Shown: positions 42,238 to 51,526, counted from the stretch's first letter. The stretch is 64,000 nt of DNA from Umezawaea tangerina (GCF_003002815.1 NZ_PVTF01000009.1:62001-126000), one strand, 5' to 3'. The notes: generated by a model not told the origin, from the sequence alone. A program made the numbers and translations.

Positions 42238-43872
42238 ATGGAATCCGTTCGTCAACGTGGACGACGGCGCGCGCTTGGCGCGTTAGCCTGCGCGGCGCTG
42301 GCCGCTTTGAGCACCATCACCCTCGTCCCTGCCACGGCCGCCGCGCCCGCGCCGGCGGCCGGAAAGTGCGGGCCGCTGGACGTGGCCTTCGTGCTGGACG
42401 ACACCGGCAGCATGGGTGGCACGATCGCGAACCTGAAGACCGGGATCAACAGCATCGTGAACGACGTCGTGACCGCGTCCGGTGGCGACTACCAGCTGGG
42501 GCTGGTGACCTTCAAGGACACCGTGACCGTGGTGGACGACCTGGCGCCGGGCAACGCGGCGGCGATCACGAGCCACGTGACGAACACATTGGCGGCGGGC
42601 GGGGGCGGGGGTGAGCCGGAGGCGTCGGACGAGGCGGTCAACACGGCGGTGAACCGGTTGCCCGCGCTCGGGCGGCCGCAGGTCGGGGACTTCACCGGGG
42701 TGTGGCGGTCCACGGCGACGAAGTTCGTCGTCCTGGTCACCGACGCGCGGCCGGGCGGGTTCGACGACAACTACGTCGTGGGCGCGGACGACGTGAACGC
42801 GGCGGCGCGCGCGACGGACGCGCTCGGTGCGGGCATCAAGATCTCGGCGGTGTACGTGCCCACGTCGTCGGCGTACAGCTCGACGATCGTGCCGGTCATG
42901 CAGAACTACGCCACCACCACCGGTGGCGTCTACACCCAGGCGGCCGCGGACGGGAGCGGGACCGCGACGGCGATCCAGCGGTTCCTGAGCGACTGCAGGC
43001 AGACCGACGTGTTCATGCACGACCAGTCCACCGACACCGGGATCGAGCCCAACCCCAACGGAACGGTGTGGAGCAGCCCGGACATCAAGGTGTGCCCGAC
43101 GCTCGCGGACTGCCCCGGCGGCCAACCGGTCGTCGGCTCGACCAGCTACGTGCACGTCAAGCTGCACAACCCCGGCCCCTACGGCAGCGGCCCCGGTCTC
43201 GGCACGCTGAAGGTCTACTACACCGCGCAGGGCGGCGCGGCGGTCTGGAACCCGGTGACGGGCGGCGACTGGACGTTCATCGGGCAGCAGGGCGTCACGG
43301 TCCCGGCCGGGGCGACGGTCGTGAAGATCCCGTGGGTCACCGTGCCGGGGCCGGGGCACTTCTGCCTGCTCGCGCGGTGGGTGTCGGCGACCGACCCGAT
43401 GACCTTCGCCGAGGTCGGCAACACCGTCCTCAACGCCAAGAACAACAACAACATCGCCTGGCGCAACGTGGACAGCGTCCGCGTGAAGACCGGGCAGACC
43501 ACCGGTTCGCCGTTCCAGGTCGGCAACGGCACCGACCGGACGATCAAGACCGACCTCGTCGTCACCAGCCCCGGCAAGCCCTTCGTGGGGGCGGGCGGCT
43601 CGCTGGTGCTCGACCTCGGGCCGCGGCTGTTCGAACGCTGGCGGCAGACCGGCGGTGGCGGTGAGGGCGTGAAGCAGGTCGGCGAGACCTCGCTGGAGAT
43701 CACCGACGCCCGGCAGGCCCGGATCACCGGGCTGGTCGTCGAGCCCGGTGAGCGGTTCGAGACGACGCTGGTGTTCACCGGCCGCCAGCGCGGCGAGTTC
43801 GTGCAGCACGTGGTGCAGTTCGACGAGACCGGCGACATCGGCGGTGTCGAGTTCCAGGTCGTCGTCGAGTAG
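42238..43872 (+). CDS. Exported von Willebrand factor A domain protein
   Basis: A 544-residue secreted protein with a signal peptide (residues 1-35, ending PATAAA). The VWA domain (about 45-260) contains the MIDAS start VAFVLDDTGSMGG (Asp54, Thr56, Ser58) and VVLVTDARPGGFDD. A beta-rich C-terminal part (about 270-544) includes a CARDB-like or adhesin-like region (YVHVKLHNPGPYGSG). A role in metal-dependent adhesion or ligand binding at the cell surface is likely. No sortase signal or C-terminal helix is present, so it is probably released. A strong terminator follows. Confidence 0.82.
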   Translation: MESVRQRGRRRALGALACAALAALSTITLVPATAAAPAPAAGKCGPLDVAFVLDDTGSMGGTIANLKTGINSIVNDVVTASGGDYQLGLVTFKDTVTVVDDLAPGNAAAITSHVTNTLAAGGGGGEPEASDEAVNTAVNRLPALGRPQVGDFTGVWRSTATKFVVLVTDARPGGFDDNYVVGADDVNAAARATDALGAGIKISAVYVPTSSAYSSTIVPVMQNYATTTGGVYTQAAADGSGTATAIQRFLSDCRQTDVFMHDQSTDTGIEPNPNGTVWSSPDIKVCPTLADCPGGQPVVGSTSYVHVKLHNPGPYGSGPGLGTLKVYYTAQGGAAVWNPVTGGDWTFIGQQGVTVPAGATVVKIPWVTVPGPGHFCLLARWVSATDPMTFAEVGNTVLNAKNNNNIAWRNVDSVRVKTGQTTGSPFQVGNGTDRTIKTDLVVTSPGKPFVGAGGSLVLDLGPRLFERWRQTGGGGEGVKQVGETSLEITDARQARITGLVVEPGERFETTLVFTGRQRGEFVQHVVQFDETGDIGGVEFQVVVE

Positions 43873-43878
43873 CGGGTC

Positions 43879-43904
43879 GGGGGCGGACCCAGGGGTCCGC
43901 CCCC
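43879..43904 (+). terminator. Terminator hairpin after the VWA protein gene
   Basis: A perfect 11-bp stem GGGGGCGGACC/GGTCCGCCCCC with a 4-nt loop starts 7 nt after the stop, followed by a short CT-rich stretch. Confidence 0.82.
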
Positions 43905-43942
43905 TCCCTGCGCAGGACCGGTCCAGCCGGCATGCTCCGCCG

Positions 43943-44752
43943 ATGGACCTCGTGGAGCAGGACATCGCGACCTCGCTGGGCCGCCTCCAGGTGCGGGTCG
44001 GCGGCGAGGGCCCGACGATGCTGTTCTGGCCGAGCCTGCTGATGGACGGCACGATGTGGGCGGCGCAGGCCGAGCACTTCGGCGTCGACCACCGGGTGGT
44101 GCTGGTCGACCCGCCCGGTCACGGCGGCAGCGAGCCGCTGACCCGGCTGTTCGACTTCGACGAGTGCGCGCGCTGCGTCGTGCAGGTGCTCGACCACCTG
44201 GGCGCGACCACCGCGGACTTCGTGGGCAACTCCTGGGGCGGCATGATCGGCGCCACGGTCGCCGCCCGCTTCCCTGAACGGGTCGACAGCGCCGTGCTGA
44301 TGAACTGCACCGCCTCCCCCGCCCCGACCCGGCAGCGGGTCGAGTTCGCGCTCCTCACCGCCGTGGCGAAGCTCGTCGGCGGCATTCGTGGACCACTGGT
44401 CAAGCCCGTGGTCGACGCGTTCGTCGGCAGGACGACCCGGCGCGAACGGCCGGAGGTCGTCGCGGCGATCCGGGCCGCGCTGCGCCGCGTCGACATCGCG
44501 TCGGCGGCATGGGCGGTGACCAGCGTCGTGCCCCGCAGGCCCGACCAGCGGGACCTCGCCGCCACGATCCGCGCCCGCGTGCTGGTGGTCGCGGGCGCCG
44601 AGGACGCCACGTTCCCGGTGGCCGAGACCAGGGTGATGGCCGACGCGATCCCCGGCGCCCGCTTCGTGGTGCTGGACCGCACCGCCCACCTGGCCGGGCT
44701 GGAGAACCCGGCCGAGGTGAACGCGCTGATCAGCGACTTCCTCGCTCGGTGA
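43943..44752 (+). CDS. Alpha/beta hydrolase
   Basis: A 269-residue alpha/beta-hydrolase-fold enzyme. The oxyanion strand region MLFWPSLLMDGTMWAAQ, VVLVDPPGHGGSEPL (38-65), nucleophile elbow FVGNSWGGMIGA (Ser near residue 95), acid region VAGAEDATFPV and His in RTAHLAGLENP complete the triad. It resembles the 3-oxoadipate enol-lactonase/haloperoxidase-like group; the substrate is unknown. The start ATG 43943 lies just after the VWA terminator and has no strong ribosome site. Its end overlaps the convergent methyltransferase by 23 bp. Confidence 0.85.
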   Translation: MDLVEQDIATSLGRLQVRVGGEGPTMLFWPSLLMDGTMWAAQAEHFGVDHRVVLVDPPGHGGSEPLTRLFDFDECARCVVQVLDHLGATTADFVGNSWGGMIGATVAARFPERVDSAVLMNCTASPAPTRQRVEFALLTAVAKLVGGIRGPLVKPVVDAFVGRTTRRERPEVVAAIRAALRRVDIASAAWAVTSVVPRRPDQRDLAATIRARVLVVAGAEDATFPVAETRVMADAIPGARFVVLDRTAHLAGLENPAEVNALISDFLAR

Positions 44753-45506
44753 TCGCCAGCTGGGTCATGAACCGCTTGGTGACCCGACCGCCGTGCCGGT
44801 CGTCGATCAGGCCGGCGATGCACCGGTACAGGCCGTCGCGGGCCTCGGCGGGCAGCGCCCGGTGGCCGGAGTAGGTGGACAGCAGGTCCAGGTACCCGGC
44901 GGCGGTGTAGGTCAGCTCCCACTCGTGGCGCCGGAACGACACCGGCCCGAAGCGCCCCGACTCGTCGAACTCGGCGGAGTCCTCCGGGATCGCCGACGAC
45001 GGCTCCAGGCGCAGGTCCGGCGGTGTCGCCGGGTCGAAGCGCTCGTAGCAGCGCTGGGCCGCCTCGAAGAACGGCACGGTGCCGCCGCGCACGTGGTGGG
45101 TGGAGATCACGACGAGCGAGCCGCCGGGCCGCAGTAGGTCGGCGGACTTGACCACCCGCACCTCCGGGTCGACCCAGTGGAAAGCCGTCGCCGACACGAC
45201 GAGGTCGAACGGCGTCGCGGGCGGTTCCCAGTCCTCGAACGCCGAGACGACCACGTCGGCCTCGGGGACGTTGCGGCGGGCCAGGGCCGCCATGTTCGCG
45301 TTCAGCTCCACGGCCGTGACCGACCAGCCGAGGCGGGTCATCGGCAGGGTCGCCTGGCCGGTGCCGGCGCCGATCTCCAGCACGCGTGCGCCAGGGCCCG
45401 CGAGGGACGAGAGGTCGGCGACCACCTCCGGCGGGTACCCCGGTCTGCACCGGTCGTACAGCTCGGCGTCCTCGCCGAAGATCCCGCGCAGCGCGTCGTC
45501 GGTCAT
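44730..45506 (-). CDS. SAM-dependent methyltransferase, class I
   Basis: A 258-residue Rossmann-fold methyltransferase. Motif I is ARVLEIGAGTGQATLPM (about residues 40-56), with the acidic loop VTAVELNANMAAL, motif post-II FDLVVSATAFHWVDPE and LLRPGGSLVVIST. It resembles the trans-aconitate/ubiquinone-type methyltransferase superfamily (YcgJ/MMT1-like). The substrate is not determinable. ATG 45506 is used; a longer frame exists upstream but loses coding character. Confidence 0.88.
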   Translation of the reverse strand: MTDDALRGIFGEDAELYDRCRPGYPPEVVADLSSLAGPGARVLEIGAGTGQATLPMTRLGWSVTAVELNANMAALARRNVPEADVVVSAFEDWEPPATPFDLVVSATAFHWVDPEVRVVKSADLLRPGGSLVVISTHHVRGGTVPFFEAAQRCYERFDPATPPDLRLEPSSAIPEDSAEFDESGRFGPVSFRRHEWELTYTAAGYLDLLSTYSGHRALPAEARDGLYRCIAGLIDDRHGGRVTKRFMTQLAITERGSR

Positions 45507-45570
45507 GACCGGAACAGGTGGGTGATCATGACCGACATCGTCACACCGGTCGCCCGGTCGCGCATCCGGA

Positions 45571-46059
45571 TTACCGGTGCGGTGGCGGTGGCGGGATCGA
45601 CGTGAGGTCCGGCGCCTGCTCCGGCCAGACGAGCAGCACCGGGCACGGCGCGTGGTCGACCACGAACCTGGTCGCCGGACCCAGGCTCTTCGGGCCCAGC
45701 CGCGAGCGGTCGCCGTCGCGGGCGACGACGAGCAGGTCGGCACCGTCCACCGCGGCGATCACCTCGCCCTCGGGACGGCCGTGGCGGTTCACCGTCGTCG
45801 CCGGTCGGCCCAGCTCCTCGGCCGCGACCCGCAGCAGGTGCTCGGCGGCGGCCTCGGCCAGCTCCTCGACCTGGTGGCCGGGGTCGTGCTCCGGGTGGCC
45901 GCGGCCCAGCAGCCCGGCGAACGCCCCGTGCGCGGCGCCGGGTACGTCCGACGCGGTGACGTGCAGCAGGACCAGGTTCGCGTCGGGCGGGGTCAGCGTG
46001 CGCGCGGCCCGCACGCACGCGCGCCAGGTCCCTTCGACCACCCAGACGACGACGTCCAC
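45571..46059 (-). CDS. Universal stress protein (UspA family)
   Basis: A 162-residue single Usp domain: DVVVWVVEGTWRACVRAAR near the start, VLLHVTASDV, GEVIAAVDGADLLVVARDG, and a C-terminal LGPATRFVVDHAPCPVLLVW. The ATP-binding G-x2-G-x9-G-S/T loop is degenerate (DGDRSRLGPKSLGPAT), so nucleotide binding is uncertain. The start is 4 nt from the ArsB-like gene stop on the same strand, pointing to co-transcription. Confidence 0.82.
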   Translation of the reverse strand: MDVVVWVVEGTWRACVRAARTLTPPDANLVLLHVTASDVPGAAHGAFAGLLGRGHPEHDPGHQVEELAEAAAEHLLRVAAEELGRPATTVNRHGRPEGEVIAAVDGADLLVVARDGDRSRLGPKSLGPATRFVVDHAPCPVLLVWPEQAPDLTSIPPPPPHR

Positions 46060-46063
46060 GATG

Positions 46064-47299
46064 TCAGCCTCCGATCACGGTCAGCCCCGCCCAGAGTCCC
46101 AGGACGGAGAGCACGAGCGACACCGGCACGGTGAGCAGGCCGAGCTTGGTGAACTCGGCCAGGTCGGCGGTGGTGTCGTGCTGGTGCAGGATCCGGCGCC
46201 ACAGCAGGGTCGCCAGCGAGCCCACGTAGGTGAGGTTCGGGCCTATGTTGACGCCGATGAGGACCGCCAGCACCGCGCCCGTGCCGCCGGAGGCCGCCAA
46301 CGGGAGCAGCACCAGCACGGCGGGCAGGTTGTTGATCAGGTTGGCCAGCACCGCGGCGACGGCCGCGAGCCCCAGCAGCGCGAGCAGGGTGCCGCCCGTG
46401 GGAATGAGGTGGCTGACCGCCGAGGACAGCCCGTTGTCGACGACCGCGCGGACCACGATCCCCAGTGCCAGCACGAAGACCAGGAACGGGACGCTGGTCG
46501 CGCCGACCAGCGCGGTGGGGGTGGTCGTGCGGCGCACCAGCGCGCGCACGCCCAGCACCAGGGCGCCGCCGAAGGCGGCCCACGCCGGGTCGATCCCGAG
46601 CGGCGAGGTGACCGCGAACCCGACCAGGGTCAGGCCGAGCACGACCAGCACGAACGTCGGCGCCTTGCGGTCCGGCACCGGCATCGGCGGCCCGTCGGCG
46701 CCCGCGGCCAGGTCGGAGGCGAAGAAGAACCGGAACACGACGTACTCGACGGCGACCGCGGCGAGCCACGGCAGCGCCATCAGCCCGGCGAACGCGGTGA
46801 AGGAGATGCCCGCGGCGGTGAACGCCAGCAGGTTCGTCAGGTTCGACACCGGCAGCAGCAGCGACGCCGAGTTCGCCAGGTGCGTGCACGCGTACACGTG
46901 CGGCTTGGGCCGGGCGCCCAGCCGGGAGGCCGTCGCGAACACCACGGGCGTCAGCAGCACCACCGTGGCATCCAGGCTGAGCACCGCCGTGATGGCCGCC
47001 GCGACCCCGAACACCGCGCCCAGCAACCGCTTCGGGCTGCCCGAGCACAGCCGGGCCATCAACGACCCGGCCGCCTCGAACAGCCCTTCGTCCGCGCACA
47101 GCCGCGCCAGCACCAGCACCGCCGCCAGGAAGGCGACGACCGGCGCGAGCCGTTCGACCTCGGCGACCGCGTGCGACCACGGGATGGCGCCCGTCGCCAG
47201 CACGACCGCGGCGGCGGGGACGGCCGCCACCGCCTCCGGCAGACCGCGCGGCCGGATCACGGCGAACGCCAGCACCGCGACCAGCAGCACCACGGACAC
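46064..47299 (-). CDS. ArsB/SLC13-type ion permease
   Basis: A 411-residue membrane protein with about 11 helices. Family features include the re-entrant-loop-like LSLDATVVLLTPVVFATASRLG (about 107-128) and SASLLLPVSNLTNLLAF. The second inverted copy has LANLINNLPAVLVLLPLA and LIGVNIGPNLTYVGSLATLLW. These match ArsB/NhaD-type transporters: arsenite, sodium or citrate/anion exchange. The start is uncertain. GTG 47299 has its ribosome site 17 nt away, whereas an in-frame CTG at 47311 has AGGAGG at 6 nt. The usp gene follows directly; no ArsR-type regulator is nearby. Confidence 0.82.
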   Translation of the reverse strand: MSVVLLVAVLAFAVIRPRGLPEAVAAVPAAAVVLATGAIPWSHAVAEVERLAPVVAFLAAVLVLARLCADEGLFEAAGSLMARLCSGSPKRLLGAVFGVAAAITAVLSLDATVVLLTPVVFATASRLGARPKPHVYACTHLANSASLLLPVSNLTNLLAFTAAGISFTAFAGLMALPWLAAVAVEYVVFRFFFASDLAAGADGPPMPVPDRKAPTFVLVVLGLTLVGFAVTSPLGIDPAWAAFGGALVLGVRALVRRTTTPTALVGATSVPFLVFVLALGIVVRAVVDNGLSSAVSHLIPTGGTLLALLGLAAVAAVLANLINNLPAVLVLLPLAASGGTGAVLAVLIGVNIGPNLTYVGSLATLLWRRILHQHDTTADLAEFTKLGLLTVPVSLVLSVLGLWAGLTVIGG

Positions 47300-47377
47300 G
47301 ACGGTGTTCAGCCCGGACCTCCTCGCACGACGGGAACACCATCATCCAGTGCGCGGGGCGACCCGGCAGAGCGGTGG

Positions 47378-48076
47378 TCAGGCGGAACGCGGGTAGAGCC
47401 CGTCGACCCCGTCCGCGAGGCGCGTCCGCACGGTGCGGCTCAGGTCGTCGGCCAGGACCTCCGCCTCCCCCGCCGCGAGCCCGTCCAGGGCGAGCTTCGC
47501 GACCGTGGCCGGGTCGATCTTCGGCGAGCTGACGTGACGGGCCATGTCGGTGTCCATGTACCCGACGTGCAGCGCGGTGACCTGCGTGCCCTGGGCGGCC
47601 AACTCCAGGCGCTGGGCGCTGGTGAGCGACCAGGCGGCCGACTTGGCGGCGGCGTAGGCGCTGACACCGGGCGCGGTCAACCAGGACAGCACCGACAGCA
47701 CGTTCAGCACGGCGCCGCCGCCCTGCTCGGCCAACTGCGGCGCGAACGCCCTCGTCACGACGAGCGTGCCGAAGTAGTGCGTCTCCATCTCCAGCCGGAT
47801 GTCGGCGAGCGAGCCCCCGGTCACCGACGCGCCGGTGGACGACCCCGCGTTGTTGACCAGGATCGACACCCCCGACGCGGTGCGCGCGGCCTCGGCCACC
47901 GACTCCGGGTCGGTGACGTCCAGCCGGATCGGGATCACACCGGGGAGGTCGACGGCCGCCGGGTTGCGGGCCCCGGCGTAGACGGTGGCGCCGCGCTGGA
48001 GCAGCTGCTCGGCGAAGTGCCTGCCGAGACCGCGGTTGGCGCCGGTGACGAGTGCGGTGCGGCCTGCGAGGTCCAT
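47378..48076 (-). CDS. Short-chain dehydrogenase/reductase
   Basis: A 232-residue classical SDR. The NADP-binding TGANRGLGRHFAEQL (residues 9-23), the ILVNNAGSSTG motif (72-82), and catalytic Ser/Tyr/Lys with LSVLSW and SAYAAAKSAAW are complete. The Arg in the glycine-rich loop (TGANRG) favours NADP(H). The substrate is unknown. It is divergent from an HxlR-type regulator and its promoter holds the palindrome AGTTG-N7-CAACT, so it is probably the regulated target. Confidence 0.88.
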   Translation of the reverse strand: MDLAGRTALVTGANRGLGRHFAEQLLQRGATVYAGARNPAAVDLPGVIPIRLDVTDPESVAEAARTASGVSILVNNAGSSTGASVTGGSLADIRLEMETHYFGTLVVTRAFAPQLAEQGGGAVLNVLSVLSWLTAPGVSAYAAAKSAAWSLTSAQRLELAAQGTQVTALHVGYMDTDMARHVSSPKIDPATVAKLALDGLAAGEAEVLADDLSRTVRTRLADGVDGLYPRSA

Positions 48077-48092
48077 GACGTTCTCCAGTCTG

Positions 48093-48109
48093 AGTTGGTA
48101 TTTGCAACT
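48093..48109. promoter_or_regulatory. Probable HxlR operator, SDR-proximal
   Basis: A perfect inverted repeat AGTTG-N7-CAACT lies 17 bp upstream of the SDR start (48076) in the 77-bp divergent intergenic region. Inferred as a binding site of the divergent HxlR regulator. Confidence 0.55.
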
Positions 48110-48115
48110 TAGCCT

Positions 48116-48140
48116 CCTGGGTAGGAAAGGGCAACCCAGG
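48116..48140. promoter_or_regulatory. Second inverted repeat in the SDR/HxlR promoter
   Basis: CCTGGGT-N11-ACCCAGG, 7-bp perfect arms, ends 13 bp before the HxlR start codon (48154). Its sequence differs from the SDR-proximal repeat, so it may be a separate operator or a transcript hairpin. Confidence 0.4.
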
Positions 48141-48153
48141 TTAGGATGAGAGC

Positions 48154-48615
48154 ATGGCCACTCCGAAGCTCGTGGACTCCACCTGCTCCATCGCGCGCAG
48201 CCTCGGCGTGCTGGGCGAGCGGTGGACGTTCCTGATCCTGCGCGAGGCGCTGACGGGCAAGACCCGGTTCGCGCAGTTCCGCGACGCGCTCAGGATCGCG
48301 CCGGACGTGCTCACGGCCAGGCTCGCGACGCTCGTGGAGTACGGCGTGCTCACCCGCGAGCCCTACCAGGAGCCGGGCAGCAGGCCCCGCGACGCCTACC
48401 ACCTCACCGACGCCGGCCGCGAGCTGGACATCGCCCTGGGCGCCCTCCAGCAGTGGGGCGACCGCTACCTCCCGCGCCCCGAGGGCCCCACGGTGGAGCG
48501 CCGCACCCGCACCGACGACCGCCCCGTGCACGTCGGCTACGTCGACGGCTCCGGCCGCGAGGTGCCCCTCGACGACGTCGCCGCCAACCGCACGGCGGCC
48601 TACCCGGTGGACTAG
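48154..48615 (+). CDS. HxlR family transcriptional regulator
   Basis: A 153-residue winged-helix protein. The HxlR core is CSIARSLGVLGERWTFLILREAL (residues 10-32; key part GVLGERWTFLILREAL), then FRDALRIAPDVLTARLATLVEYGVL and YHLTDAGRELDIAL. A C-terminal extension with RTDDRPVHVGYVDGSGREV is longer than the minimal family. It probably senses redox or reactive carbonyl stress and controls the divergent SDR. Convergent with the SARP gene, 13 nt between stops. Confidence 0.88.
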   Translation: MATPKLVDSTCSIARSLGVLGERWTFLILREALTGKTRFAQFRDALRIAPDVLTARLATLVEYGVLTREPYQEPGSRPRDAYHLTDAGRELDIALGALQQWGDRYLPRPEGPTVERRTRTDDRPVHVGYVDGSGREVPLDDVAANRTAAYPVD

Positions 48616-48628
48616 GGCCCGGCGCGGC

Positions 48629-51526
48629 TCAGCCGCTGTGCCGGTAGTCCGCCCGCGCCTCGGCCCCGTCGTACGCGTCGTGCTCGATGCGCAGCAGCCG
48701 GTCGGCCACCAACCGCACGGCGGGCAGCCTGAGCTCCTCCAGGATCGCCAACGCGCGCAGCCACGCCGTGCGCGCGCCCACCCTGTCCCCCGCCTCCAGG
48801 AACGTGTCGCCGAGCTCCATCAGCTCCTCGGCCTCGTACACCGGGATGTTGGCCCGGCGGAACAGCTCGATCGCCCGCTGCCGGTAGGCGACCGCCTTGT
48901 CGAACTGGCCGCGCAGCCGGTGCGAGTCCGCGAGCACGACCCAGCAGTTGGCCTCTCCGTTGCTGTCGTCGACCTCACGGAACAGGGTCATCGCCTTGCG
49001 CGCCAACGCGACCGCCTCGGTGTGCGCCCCCAGCTGGCTGCGCGCCCACGCGATGCCCTGCAACGAGTTCGCCTGCCCCTGTTGGTCCTCGGCCGCCGAG
49101 TACAGCTTGAACGCGCGGGCGTGGTGCGCGGCGGACTCCGCGTAGTGGTGCTGCCTGCCGTGGATGGAGCCGAGGCCGCTCAGCACGTGGGCCTGCTCGT
49201 AGTGCAGGCCGAGGTCGCCCAGCAGCTCCCACGTCCGGTCGAGCAGGACGATGGCGTCGTCGGGGCGGCCCAGGTAGTGGCGGGCGCCGGCGAGGCTGCG
49301 CAGCGCGAACGCCAGCCCCTTCTTGTCCCCGTCGGTCTCGGCCGCGGCCGCCACGACGGACATCGTCGCGTCCCACTCGTGCCACAGACCCTGGTACTGC
49401 AGGTACTGCTGCATCGACAGGGCGAGCTCCCTGGCGTCGACCGGCCGCCCGTTCTCGGCGGCGTGCCGGACGGCGGCCATGAGCACCTGGCGTTCGGCGG
49501 CGAACCACCGGGAGGCGTGCTTGTCGTCCTCGATGGTCTCCGGTGTCACGCCGGGACGGGGCCCCGGCGGCTGGTCGAACCGCAGCCTCGGCTTGAGCAT
49601 CAGGTTGGCGCGGTGCGAGGTGTGCAGGTAGTGGTCGAACAGCCGGTCCAGCGCGGCCTCGCGGTCGGCGTCGCGGTCCAGCTCCCGGCTCAGCTCGGCG
49701 GCGTACACGCCGATCAGGTCGTGCGCGGCGAACCGGCGCGGCGAGTGCTCGGTGACCAGTCGGCCGCGGATCAGCTCGATCAGCAGCGCGCGCACCTCCC
49801 TGGTGCCGGTGCCGAGCAGGCTGGCGGCCGCGGCGAGCGAGATGTCGGGGCCCAGGTGCAGCGACAGCAGCCGGAACAGCCGCGCGGCCTGGTCGCCGAG
49901 CATCCGGTAGGACCAGGAGAACACCGTGCGCACGTCGCCGCTGCTGCCGTCGTCGAACGCGTCCAGGCTGCCCTCGGTGTCCTTCAGCTCGTCGGCGATC
50001 GCGGCCAGCGGGAAGTCCGGGTGCGCGGCGGCTCGCGCCGCGACGAGGCTGAGCGCGAGCGGCAGCCCGGCGCAGAACCTGATCACCTCGTCGACGGCGT
50101 GCGGCTCGGCGTCGACCCGCTCGGCCCCGATCCGCCGGACCAGGTTCTCCCTCGCCTCCTCCGGCGACAGCACGTCGAGCGACACCAGGTGCGCGCCGTC
50201 GGTCGCCACCAGCCCGGTCAGCCGGTCGCGGCTGGTCACGATCACCAGGCAGGTGGCCGAACCGGGCAGCAGCGGGCGGACCTGGTTCGCGTCGCGCGCG
50301 TTGTCCAGCACGACGAGCATCCGCTTGCCCGCGGTGAGGCTGCGGTAGAGCCCGACCTGTTCGTCCACAGTGGACGGCATCCTGGTCGGCAGCACGTCGA
50401 GGGCGGTCAGCAGTCCGCGCAGCGCCTCGGCCGGGTCCATGGCGGCACCGCTGAGGTCGAACCCGCGCAGGTTCACGTAGAGCTGCCCGTCGGGGTAGCG
50501 CCCCGCCATCCGGTGCGCGAGGTGCACGGCGAGCGTGGTCTTCCCGGTGCCGGGCATGCCGTCGATCGCGCAGATCACGGTGGAGCCGGACGAGGTGCGG
50601 TCGGCGGGCAGCAGCGCGTCCAGCCTGGCCAGCACGGCCCGGCGACCGGTGAACGCGGGCAGGTCCGCGGGCAGTTGCGCGGGCCGGAGACCCGCCCTGA
50701 CCGCGTTCCCGCGCATCCCCGTCGCGGGCGGGACGGACGAGGCCTGCTGGGCCAGCACCCGCTGCTGGGCCGCCCGCAGCTCCGGTCCCGGACCGATGCC
50801 CAGCTCGCCGGACAGGTGCGCGCGCACGGCCTGGTAGATCCCCAGCGCCTCGGCCTGGTGGCCCGCGGCGGCGAGCAGCAGCATGACCTCGGCCTGCAGC
50901 GCCTCGTCGAGCCGGGCCTGGTCGGCGACCGCGCGCAACGCGGGCAGCAGGTCCTCGGCCATCCCGGCGTGCCGCGCGGACTCGGCGGCCTCCCTGGCGA
51001 GCGCGAGCCGTTCCTGGTCGATCCCGGCGAACAGCACGGTGGCGCGCGCACCGACGTCCAGCCCGTCCGCGCACCGGCCGTGCCACAGCGCGAACGCCTC
51101 GGCGAACCTCGGCACGGCGGCGGCGTGCGCGCCCTGGGCGGCCAGCCGTCCCGCCTCGGCGGCCAGCGCGCGGAAGCCCAGCAGGTCGAGCGACAGCTCG
51201 TCGACCTCCAGCTGGTAGCCGCCCGCCTTGCGGAGCAGCCACCGACCGGACGCCCTCGGCGGCAGACCGGGTTCCAGCATCCGGCGCAGCAGGCCGACGG
51301 AGCGGTGGACGACGTTGACGGCGCTGGACGGGGCGCTCTCGTCCCACAGGAGGTCGACGAGCTCGCCGAGGGCCACCGGCCGCCCGCCCGCGGCGAGCAG
51401 GAAGGCGAGCACGAGCCGCTGCTGGGGCGCGCCGAGGTCGATCTCGACATCGCCTCGCCACGCTCGGACCGGGCCCAGCACGGAGAAGCGAACCGGCGGG
51501 ACGCCGCCGCGGTCCACCCCTGCCAC
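48629..51526 (-). CDS. SARP/AfsR-type transcriptional regulator (BTAD, NB-ARC, TPR)
   Basis: A 965-residue multidomain activator. A winged-helix OmpR-like DNA-binding domain (about 12-100: FSVLGPVRAWRGDVEIDLG, PQQRLVLAFLLAA) precedes the BTAD (about 105-252). An NB-ARC STAND ATPase module follows (about 295-570) with Walker A IDGMPGTGKTTLAVHLA and Walker B MLVVLDNARDA. C-terminal TPR-like repeats cover about 690-930 (HVLSGLGSIHGRQHHYAESAAHHARAFKL in part). The architecture equals AfsR, which activates secondary metabolism after ATP hydrolysis and Ser/Thr phosphorylation. GTG 51526 has AAGGAGG at 7 nt. No biosynthetic genes lie nearby, so it is an orphan or acts at a distance. Confidence 0.93.
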   Translation of the reverse strand: MAGVDRGGVPPVRFSVLGPVRAWRGDVEIDLGAPQQRLVLAFLLAAGGRPVALGELVDLLWDESAPSSAVNVVHRSVGLLRRMLEPGLPPRASGRWLLRKAGGYQLEVDELSLDLLGFRALAAEAGRLAAQGAHAAAVPRFAEAFALWHGRCADGLDVGARATVLFAGIDQERLALAREAAESARHAGMAEDLLPALRAVADQARLDEALQAEVMLLLAAAGHQAEALGIYQAVRAHLSGELGIGPGPELRAAQQRVLAQQASSVPPATGMRGNAVRAGLRPAQLPADLPAFTGRRAVLARLDALLPADRTSSGSTVICAIDGMPGTGKTTLAVHLAHRMAGRYPDGQLYVNLRGFDLSGAAMDPAEALRGLLTALDVLPTRMPSTVDEQVGLYRSLTAGKRMLVVLDNARDANQVRPLLPGSATCLVIVTSRDRLTGLVATDGAHLVSLDVLSPEEARENLVRRIGAERVDAEPHAVDEVIRFCAGLPLALSLVAARAAAHPDFPLAAIADELKDTEGSLDAFDDGSSGDVRTVFSWSYRMLGDQAARLFRLLSLHLGPDISLAAAASLLGTGTREVRALLIELIRGRLVTEHSPRRFAAHDLIGVYAAELSRELDRDADREAALDRLFDHYLHTSHRANLMLKPRLRFDQPPGPRPGVTPETIEDDKHASRWFAAERQVLMAAVRHAAENGRPVDARELALSMQQYLQYQGLWHEWDATMSVVAAAAETDGDKKGLAFALRSLAGARHYLGRPDDAIVLLDRTWELLGDLGLHYEQAHVLSGLGSIHGRQHHYAESAAHHARAFKLYSAAEDQQGQANSLQGIAWARSQLGAHTEAVALARKAMTLFREVDDSNGEANCWVVLADSHRLRGQFDKAVAYRQRAIELFRRANIPVYEAEELMELGDTFLEAGDRVGARTAWLRALAILEELRLPAVRLVADRLLRIEHDAYDGAEARADYRHSG

